Of a DNA stretch of 10,683 bases, positions 6,380 to 10,683 are shown piece by piece. Positions within the stretch are counted from its first letter, which is position 1. Each line of letters starts with the position of its first letter. Source of the stretch: an uncultured Halomicronema sp. (lineage in GTDB: Bacteria; Cyanobacteriota; Cyanobacteriia; Phormidesmidales; Phormidesmidaceae); contig CALCPB010000579.1 of the NCBI GenBank assembly GCA_937897665.1, forward strand, positions 1 through 10,683, written 5' to 3'. A model generated the notes under the pieces. That model did not search any database. It had not been told where the DNA came from and saw only the letters and a program-made list of their open reading frames with translations. The translations under genes were made by a program, and so were the position numbers.

Positions 6380-7309
6380 ATGCCTGACAATTTCTCCCTC
6401 ATGATTCACGGCGGTTCGGGGGCCTTAGCCCATATTCGACGAGAGGGCAGTGAAGCCGATTTCATGGAAAGTCTGCACCGCATTTTAGAAGGCGGACGCG
6501 AGGTTTTGGCCAAAAATGGCTCCGCTCTTGATGCCGTTGAATACTGCGCGATCGCGCTAGAAAATGACCGCCTTTATAACGCGGGCCACGGCTCAGTGCT
6601 CAACGAATATGGCGAAGTTGAGATGGATGCCGCCATTATGGATGGTCAAGATTTGGCCGCGGGTGCCGTTGCCGGCATCACCAACATCAAAAATCCGATC
6701 GGGCTGGCCCGCCGCGTCTTAGCCAAAAGCGAACACGTCATGCTGATTGGCAAAGGCGCGATGGAGTTTGCCAAGCTCTGGGACGTTGAAGTGATGACGG
6801 ATGATTACTTTGTGGTCGATGCCCGCATTCGCCAGTGGCGCGATGCCCAAAAGGCTGGGGGCATGATGCTTGATCACGAGGATGCCGAACCGCAACACAA
6901 GTTTGGCACTATCGGCGCGGTGGCCCGCGATGCTCAGGGCAACCTCGCCGCGGCCACCTCTACCGGCGGCATTGTTAATAAGCGCTGGGGCCGGGTCGGC
7001 GACAGTCCGATTGTGGGGGCGGGGGTATTTGCTGACAACACCACCTGTGCCGTGTCGGCAACGGGCTATGGCGAGCAGTTTCAGCGCACGGTACTGTGCA
7101 AAATGATTTCCGACTTTATCTATTTCAAGGGCATGGATGCCGGTGAAGCCGCCACTGCTGGGATTGAGTATTTAGTGGAAAAGGTGCAGGGTCTGGGCGG
7201 CGTCATTGTGATCGATCGCCACGGTCGCTGCGCCACTGGCCATTCCACGTCGGGTATGATCTATGGTCTGATTGAGCGGGGTGGGGAGAGCGTTTGTCGC
7301 CTTTCATGA
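6380..7309 (+). CDS. Isoaspartyl peptidase / L-asparaginase (type 2, Ntn hydrolase)
   Basis: A 309-residue enzyme of the glycosylasparaginase-type N-terminal-nucleophile family. It hydrolyses beta-aspartyl dipeptides and asparagine in the cytoplasm. In cyanobacteria the family can split the beta-Asp-Arg released from cyanophycin. The start LMIHGGSGAL is typical. It is followed by GSALDAVEYC, LYNAGHGSVLNEYGEVEMDA and KNPIGLARRVL. The precursor is expected to cleave itself between G176 and T177 in KFGTIGAVARD, making T177 the nucleophile. TSTGGIVNKRWGRVGDSPI (193-211) and the SATGYGEQF oxyanion/substrate region (226-234) are present. All key elements look intact and the length is normal. The ATG at 6380 lacks a Shine-Dalgarno, which is common in cyanobacteria. 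It diverges from the HTH gene. No cyphycinase or cyanophycin synthetase gene is in the window, so a cyanophycin role is inference. Confidence 0.92.
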   Translation: MPDNFSLMIHGGSGALAHIRREGSEADFMESLHRILEGGREVLAKNGSALDAVEYCAIALENDRLYNAGHGSVLNEYGEVEMDAAIMDGQDLAAGAVAGITNIKNPIGLARRVLAKSEHVMLIGKGAMEFAKLWDVEVMTDDYFVVDARIRQWRDAQKAGGMMLDHEDAEPQHKFGTIGAVARDAQGNLAAATSTGGIVNKRWGRVGDSPIVGAGVFADNTTCAVSATGYGEQFQRTVLCKMISDFIYFKGMDAGEAATAGIEYLVEKVQGLGGVIVIDRHGRCATGHSTSGMIYGLIERGGESVCRLS

Positions 7310-7421
7310 CGGGTGCGTTGGGCACGCGCGGCAGTCATGAGCCCTGGGGTAATCGAGGAGGAATGGGGCTGAACATCCCTACAGTCCCGGCTGCAGGGCA
7401 ATTGACGCAACAACAGATGGA

Positions 7422-7462
7422 TCGAGGTGATCGCAGTGCATCCCCCATTGCAATCGCCTCGA
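7422..7462 (+). repeat. Imperfect 14-bp inverted repeat downstream of the asparaginase gene
   Basis: TCGAGGTGATCGCA (7422-7435) pairs with TGCAATCGCCTCGA (7449-7462), apart from one T-G wobble and one C-A mismatch, around a 13-nt loop. No T-run follows. It sits 112 nt past the asparaginase stop and could form the 3' end of that transcript or structure in a separate RNA. Confidence 0.5.
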
Positions 7463-7540
7463 CCACGACCGGGCTCTATGGTTCTCTGAAATTCATAGAT
7501 TTTGATCAATGAAAGCTATACAAAACTTCAAGCAGTAATT

Positions 7541-7546
7541 TATACT
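7541..7546 (+). promoter_or_regulatory. Possible -10 element (TATACT) before the sulP leader
   Basis: TATACT lies in a locally AT-rich stretch. No TTGACA-like box is found at the right distance. Initiation about 7 nt downstream would give a leader of about 150 nt that includes the 7644-7677 terminator before the sulP start. This is a weak call based on hexamer and position only. Confidence 0.25.
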
Positions 7547-7643
7547 TATTCAAGATTGTGGGGTCAGTCAGGCAGTTGATTTTCGTCACTGTGGTGCCGC
7601 TAACTGCCGAGAGGCTTGCTAATCAAGTGATAAGGATGTTCGC

Positions 7644-7677
7644 ACGCGATCGCTCTGGCTAGAGCGATCGCGTTTTT
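7644..7677 (+). terminator. Perfect intrinsic terminator just upstream of sulP
   Basis: ACGCGATCGCTCT (7644-7656) and AGAGCGATCGCGT (7661-7673) form a perfect 13-bp stem with a 4-nt loop (GGCT), ending in TTTTT (7673-7677). Each arm contains a HIP1 octamer. It ends 25 nt before the sulP start codon and more than 330 nt after the asparaginase stop. It may end the asparaginase transcript, end a small RNA, or act as an attenuator in the sulP leader. Confidence 0.85.
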
Positions 7678-7702
7678 ATGGAATTGAGCCAAGAGAAAGC
7701 GT

Positions 7703-9175
7703 ATGCAAGCAGTCTTGAAAAAAGAGGCCTGGTTGGCCCGTCCGCGTCAGGATATTCTCGCTGGGGCTGTGGTTGCCCTCGCCTTGATTCCCGAGGCGAT
7801 CGCCTTTTCAATCATCGCCGGGGTTGATCCTCAAGTCGGGCTGTACGCGTCTTTTTGTATCGCCATTACCACGTCATTTTTAGGCGGTCGGCCCGGCATG
7901 ATCTCAGCGGCGACGGGCGCGATGGCCCTACTGATGACCCCTTTGGTCAGAGAGTATGGCGTCAACTACTTATTTGCGACCACCATTTTAACGGGGCTGC
8001 TGCAGCTGGTTTGGGGCTGGGTCAAGCTGGGTAACCAGATGCGATTTGTGCCGCGTCCGGTGATGATTGGGTTTGTCAATGCGCTGGCGATTTTGATCTT
8101 TGATGCCCAGCTGCCCCAGCTCGAAGACGGCAATCAGATGGTGTATGCCCTGGTTGCGGCAGGATTGCTGATTATCTACGGTTTGCCTCGGTTGACGAAG
8201 GTAGTGCCTTCGCCGCTGGTGGCGATCGTCGCGATTACTGGATTCACCATCTACGGCGGCATCACCGTCCCCACGGTGGGCGCACTGCCGACGGCGTTGC
8301 CCGGCTTTGCGCTACCTCAAGTTCCCTTCACGTTTGACACCCTGGGCATCATCTTGCCCTATGCGTTTGCCCTCTCACTCGTCGGTTTGCTGGAGTCGTT
8401 TTTGACGGCTAGCGTGATTGACGATATTACCGACACCCCCAGCAATAAAAACCAAGAAGCGCGAGGGCAGGGCGTCGCCAACGTCATCACCGGTTTCTTT
8501 GGGGGCATGGCCGGTTGCGCCATGATTGGCCAATCGGTAATCAATATGCGCTCAGGCGGTCGCACCCGCCTCTCGACCCTGAGCGCCGGAATTTTTCTGC
8601 TGATTTTCATCTTGGCGCTGGGTGATTGGGTGGCGCGCATTCCGATGGCAGCGTTGGTGGCGGTGATGATTATGGTCTCTATCAGCACCTTTAGCTGGGG
8701 GGCACTGCGCCATATTCGCCGCGTGCCGAAAAGTGAAACTGCTGTCATGCTGACCACAGTGGCGGTGACGCAGCTCACCCACAATCTGGCCTTTGGCGTC
8801 ATCGTCGGTGTGGCCCTCAGCACCATTTTCTTTAGCCGCAAAATTGCCAAGCTGATGGAAGTGTCTGCCCAAACCGACATCGCGGGCGATCGCGTCTATG
8901 TCGTCGCGGGGCAGATTTTCTTTGTTTCGGTGGAAACGTTTATCAATGCTTTCGACTTCCGCGAACCGGTGGAGCGGGTCGTGATTGACCTCTCTCAGGC
9001 ACATCTGTGGGATCAATCTTCTGTCGATGCTGTGGATCGGGTCGTGCTGCGCTTCCGCAAGCGAGGCGTTGTGGTGCAGTTAATTGGTCTCAACGCAGCC
9101 AGTGCTACCCTGCTTGATCGCTTAGCGATTCACCATAAAGAAGACAGCAGTTTGGAAGATATTGGGGCGCATTGA
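7703..9175 (+). CDS. SulP-family inorganic anion transporter with STAS domain
   Basis: A 490-residue SLC26/SulP-type carrier of the plasma membrane. Members move sulfate, bicarbonate or other anions, usually with Na+ or H+. The SulP signature [21 protein letters not shown] is at 30-50. It is followed by [17 protein letters not shown] and a series of hydrophobic helices up to about 378. The second conserved block spans about 231-291 ([46 protein letters not shown]). A cytoplasmic STAS domain fills about 395-480, with [20 protein letters not shown] and a typical I/V-rich strand pattern. It is shorter than the roughly 560 residues of BicA, and its N-terminus differs from BicA as I remember it, so bicarbonate transport should not be assumed. 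The ATG at 7703 has a weak AGAGAAAG nearby. The upstream perfect terminator (7644-7677) suggests either insulation from the asparaginase gene or attenuation. Confidence 0.9.
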   Translation: MQAVLKKEAWLARPRQDILAGAVVALALIPEAIAFSIIAGVDPQVGLYASFCIAITTSFLGGRPGMISAATGAMALLMTPLVREYGVNYLFATTILTGLLQLVWGWVKLGNQMRFVPRPVMIGFVNALAILIFDAQLPQLEDGNQMVYALVAAGLLIIYGLPRLTKVVPSPLVAIVAITGFTIYGGITVPTVGALPTALPGFALPQVPFTFDTLGIILPYAFALSLVGLLESFLTASVIDDITDTPSNKNQEARGQGVANVITGFFGGMAGCAMIGQSVINMRSGGRTRLSTLSAGIFLLIFILALGDWVARIPMAALVAVMIMVSISTFSWGALRHIRRVPKSETAVMLTTVAVTQLTHNLAFGVIVGVALSTIFFSRKIAKLMEVSAQTDIAGDRVYVVAGQIFFVSVETFINAFDFREPVERVVIDLSQAHLWDQSSVDAVDRVVLRFRKRGVVVQLIGLNAASATLLDRLAIHHKEDSSLEDIGAH

Positions 9176-9284
9176 GGAGTAGAGGGTGGAGAGTAAGGGG
9201 TAGAGAAAGCAGAGGAGCAGGGCGAGGGAGCCAAAATTCATTGCGGGTATTTCACCAGCGGCTACACACATCCTTTCTCTGGGG
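9176..9284. other. Purine-rich spacer after sulP
   Basis: Right after the sulP stop the plus strand is almost entirely A and G for about 55 nt (GGAGTAGAGGGTGGAG and similar short imperfect repeats). No gene or terminator is visible. Such purine-biased spacers are common in loosely packed cyanobacterial genomes. Confidence 0.4.
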
Positions 9285-9320
9285 GTAGGGTGCGTCACCG
9301 CTAAGCGTGGCACACCCTAC
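9285..9320. repeat. REP-like palindromic repeat
   Basis: GTAGGGTG (9285-9292) and CACCCTAC (9313-9320) form the base of an imperfect palindrome. The inner part also pairs (GTCAC with GTGGC, then GC around a TAA loop), with one mismatch and one bulge. From memory, palindromes of the form GTAGGGTGNGT...ACACCCTAC are scattered in many copies through cyanobacterial genomes; a single copy is visible here. It stands a few bases left of the inferred cassette boundary. Confidence 0.7.
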
Positions 9321-9406
9321 GATAGTTATGGGCACCAACCTATTTACGAACTCATTGCCTTTGTAATCCAGCTAAGCACACGGCCGAATGAGCCGGATAT
9401 CTAAGC

Positions 9407-9736
9407 ATGTGGAGCATCGCAACTTACTGGTTCGATATCGCTCTTGTTTCTATAATTTTCGCAATTGGAAACATTCTGTTCGGGCATTTTGAAGAACACC
9501 GACCGAAATCGAGACGGCTATTGAAGGTGGCCATTGTTCTCGGAGTGGGTCTGATTCTCTCGTATTTCAAACTTAGGTGGGTATTTTATGTCGTTCTCTC
9601 GACTTTGGCTCTGGGAGTTGCCTATATTCATGCCATCTGGCTTCCACGTCATGGTGTAAACGGTTGGACTGGAGAGCCCAAGGACAAGTACCTCGAACTC
9701 GTACGTGGCTCGAAAAACAAGCCCACACCCACGTGA
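9407..9736 (+). CDS. Small three-helix membrane protein, cassette-borne, function unknown
   Basis: A 109-residue protein with three hydrophobic segments at about residues 7-26, 38-55 and 58-76. A basic loop (HRPKSRRLLK, 31-40) lies between the first two. The polar C-terminal tail LPRHGVNGWTGEPKDKYLEL (79-98) looks conserved in character; from memory, small proteins with a similar GWTGEP..KY tail occur as uncharacterised accessory proteins in diverse bacteria. No catalytic motif is visible. The ATG at 9407 has no clear Shine-Dalgarno. The coding sequence lacks HIP1 and has a codon texture less GC-biased than its neighbours, consistent with transfer. The stop codon is followed within 20 nt by the attC-like inverted repeat, the arrangement of integron cassettes. 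It may insert in the inner membrane; its role is unknown. Confidence 0.75.
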   Translation: MWSIATYWFDIALVSIIFAIGNILFGHFEEHRPKSRRLLKVAIVLGVGLILSYFKLRWVFYVVLSTLALGVAYIHAIWLPRHGVNGWTGEPKDKYLELVRGSKNKPTPT

Positions 9737-9740
9737 AATA

Positions 9741-9830
9741 AACAACCATGCAATGCACCCGAGTCGCGAACTAAGCTATTTTGACGGTGGCGAATCTCTC
9801 GCCGCGACCGGGTGATGGGCAACATTATGC
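9741..9830 (+). repeat. attC-like imperfect inverted repeat
   Basis: The left arm ATGCACCCGAGTCGCG (9753-9768) pairs with the right arm CGCGACCGGGTGAT (9803-9816). Exactly two left-arm bases are unpaired, G9755 and A9762. They occupy the places of the two extrahelical bases in classic attC sites, the second one just after the CCG of the L box. Outside the arms, AAACAAC lies 6 nt before the left arm and ATTATGC 7 nt after the right arm, the spacing of the R'' and R' boxes. R' consensus is GTTRRRY, so the G of GTT is changed to A and the inner bases deviate. The central part (9769-9802) includes a GGCGA/TCGCC stem. The geometry is strong but the R boxes are degenerate. Confidence 0.6.
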
Positions 9831-9947
9831 CGATGATCTGGAAGATGACGACAAACCTGCCTCCCCTGCATTGCCAAGCTGGTATCAGGAGTGCGTCACG
9901 GAGAACTAGTATTGACTGCCTCGTTGAGAAGGTGCACGAGCTTGTAG

Positions 9948-10601
9948 TTATGTCTGAGAGGCGCTCACTGGGCTGACTTTGGCGCGATGCAGCAGGGTAT
10001 CGCCGTGGCAAAAGCCGGCGTAGCGCACTTTCACCAGATCGCCGGTAGCGGCAATGCCATCCATTAACTGATGCCGCTGCGGATCGTAGGGAACTTCTTC
10101 ACCCACGGCAGCGATCGCCTCAACCTTCCACTCTTCTAACAGGGTCTGCACCGGCTGCACGAGAGGGACGAGGCGGTTGGCGGGCAGGTCGGGATTTTTG
10201 GCCACAGCATGGACGACGGTCGGCCACTGCAGGAGCCAAGATTCTAAAACCGTCAGTGCTTCCCGTTGCCAGCGCTGTTGCAAAAGGATTTCCTGCTGTT
10301 CGAGCTGAGTTTGGAGCCGCTGATATTCGGTCTCTAGCACGGCGATGAGATCGCTGTCGCGGGTATCGGAACCTGGCACCTCAACATCTATCGTGCCGAA
10401 ATGACTCAGCAAGACGGGCAGCGAGACCTGTAGAGCCGTCGCCAGCTTGTGCAACGTTTCTACCCGCATTTGGTGCAGGCGATCGCGACGCAGTTGCTTC
10501 ACCGCCCAGTCGGAAACCCCAGCTTGTTGCGCCAGGGCACGAAAGCTCGGGATTTCAGCCGCGGTCATGAGCTGACGCAGGCGCTCAGTGGGCGCATTCA
10601 T
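9948..10601 (-). CDS. HTH-domain protein with C-terminal GrpE-like domain
   Basis: A 217-residue protein. Residues 5-66 form an XRE-like helix-turn-helix (ERLRQLMTAAEIPSFRALAQ, then AGVSDWAVKQLRRDR, then LHKLATALQVSLPVLL). Residues 84-115 are a Glu/Gln/Leu-rich coiled coil. The C-terminal part (about 145-212) has EEWKVEAIAAVGEEVPYDPQ, RHQLMDG and GDLVKVRYAGF, resembling the small beta domain of the nucleotide-exchange factor GrpE, which contacts DnaK. From memory, this layout is a cyanobacterial family often annotated as GrpE-like or hypothetical; it is not the housekeeping GrpE. The DNA-binding head with a chaperone-cofactor tail suggests a regulator or adaptor; function is not established. 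The ATG at 10601 places the HTH at the usual distance. In-frame ATGs at 10631 and 10682 are possible, but the extra residues do not look like the family start. No operon partner is visible. Confidence 0.8.
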   Translation of the reverse strand: MNAPTERLRQLMTAAEIPSFRALAQQAGVSDWAVKQLRRDRLHQMRVETLHKLATALQVSLPVLLSHFGTIDVEVPGSDTRDSDLIAVLETEYQRLQTQLEQQEILLQQRWQREALTVLESWLLQWPTVVHAVAKNPDLPANRLVPLVQPVQTLLEEWKVEAIAAVGEEVPYDPQRHQLMDGIAATGDLVKVRYAGFCHGDTLLHRAKVSPVSASQT

Positions 10602-10683
10602 CGGTGAATCAGTCGGCACGAAACAGTTCATCCAAATCGGCCAAATTCCATTGTCATTGAGTGGGGGAATGAGGGCAGCCATT

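Larger units (their letters stand above)
7310..7702. other. Long leader-like gap upstream of sulP
   Basis: A 393-nt gap with no firm gene. It holds an imperfect hairpin (7422-7462), an AT-rich segment at about 7495-7555 with a TATACT hexamer at 7541-7546 that could be a -10 element (no good -35), and a perfect terminator hairpin at 7644-7677. A 49-codon frame (7363-7512) has a GAGGAGG only 1 nt before its ATG and no recognisable content, so it was not called. A small RNA or an attenuated leader ending at the terminator is possible. Confidence 0.45.
9326..9830 (+). mobile_element. Putative orphan integron-type gene cassette (one small gene plus attC-like site)
   Basis: The unit is about 500 nt, typical of a gene cassette: a short leader, one gene, and a recombination-site-like inverted repeat directly after the stop codon. 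A core-like GTTATGG (9325-9331) lies at the left edge and ATTATGC (9824-9830) at the right. No integrase gene or second clear cassette is in the window, and no HIP1 octamer occurs from about 8890 to 10110. A solitary cassette inserted at a secondary site and since decayed fits best. A chance inverted repeat next to a native gene remains possible. Confidence 0.5.

Noticed and set aside
7363..7512. 49-codon frame preceded by GAGGAGG
   Set aside because: The Shine-Dalgarno-like run is only 1 nt from the ATG, the protein has no recognisable features, and the imperfect hairpin at 7422-7462 lies inside it.
7644..7673. Terminator arms read only as clustered HIP1 sites
   Set aside because: Two GCGATCGC octamers could pair by chance, but the 13-bp perfect arms, short loop and T-run go beyond that, so the terminator call was kept.
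8359..9016. Open frames on the minus strand inside sulP
   Set aside because: They are shadows of the SulP coding sequence; the plus-strand frame has strong family motifs throughout.
9833..9976. 46-codon frame after the attC-like site, considered as a second cassette gene
   Set aside because: It overlaps the 3' end of the GrpE-like gene, has no recognisable content, and no attC-like repeat follows.
1..10683. CRISPR array, tRNA or rRNA genes
   Set aside because: No regularly spaced direct repeats of 25-40 nt, and no tRNA arm signatures or rRNA sequence were seen on either strand.

Overview
The window looks like chromosomal DNA from a cyanobacterium. The octamer GCGATCGC (the HIP1 element typical of cyanobacteria) occurs about sixteen times by eye. 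The window also carries adjacent ndhF and ndhD genes of a plastid/cyanobacterial-type NDH-1 complex and a cyanobacterial HTH/GrpE-like protein. Base composition is moderately GC-rich and genes are loosely packed, with several 300-600 nt gaps, as in Leptolyngbya-like filamentous lineages. The genus is inference only.

Layout. 1-2699 (minus): the start of ndhD (partial) lies downstream of a complete ndhF, with a strong hairpin between them. 2700-3319: no convincing gene. 3320-3951 (plus): a fasciclin (FAS1) protein gene that appears broken. An out-of-frame signal peptide precedes it, the segment joining it to the FAS1 domain is missing, and the Ala/Pro tail has slipped frame. 3952-4298: an inverted repeat and a possible transposase scrap. 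4299-4460 (plus): a tiny protein that is almost wholly a leucine zipper. 4490-5584 (minus): an ATP-grasp ligase-like enzyme of unknown substrate, convergent with the zipper gene. 6003-6284 (minus): a small HTH antitoxin-like protein without a toxin partner, followed by a good intrinsic terminator. 6380-7309 (plus): a type-2 asparaginase/isoaspartyl peptidase. 7310-7702: a leader-like gap ending in a perfect intrinsic terminator 25 nt before the next start codon. 7703-9175 (plus): a SulP anion transporter with a STAS domain. 9285-9320: a palindromic REP-like repeat. 9326-9830: a small membrane-protein gene followed directly by an imperfect inverted repeat with attC geometry, which I read as an orphan, decayed integron gene cassette. 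9948-10601 (minus): an HTH plus coiled-coil plus GrpE-like protein.

Functional links are limited. NdhF and NdhD belong to the same NDH-1L membrane arm (respiration and cyclic electron flow). The asparaginase could act in beta-aspartyl dipeptide or cyanophycin turnover. SulP brings in an inorganic anion. The remaining genes look like independent units. The most noteworthy items are the attC-like cassette, the terminator in the sulP leader, the decayed fasciclin gene and the leucine-zipper microprotein.
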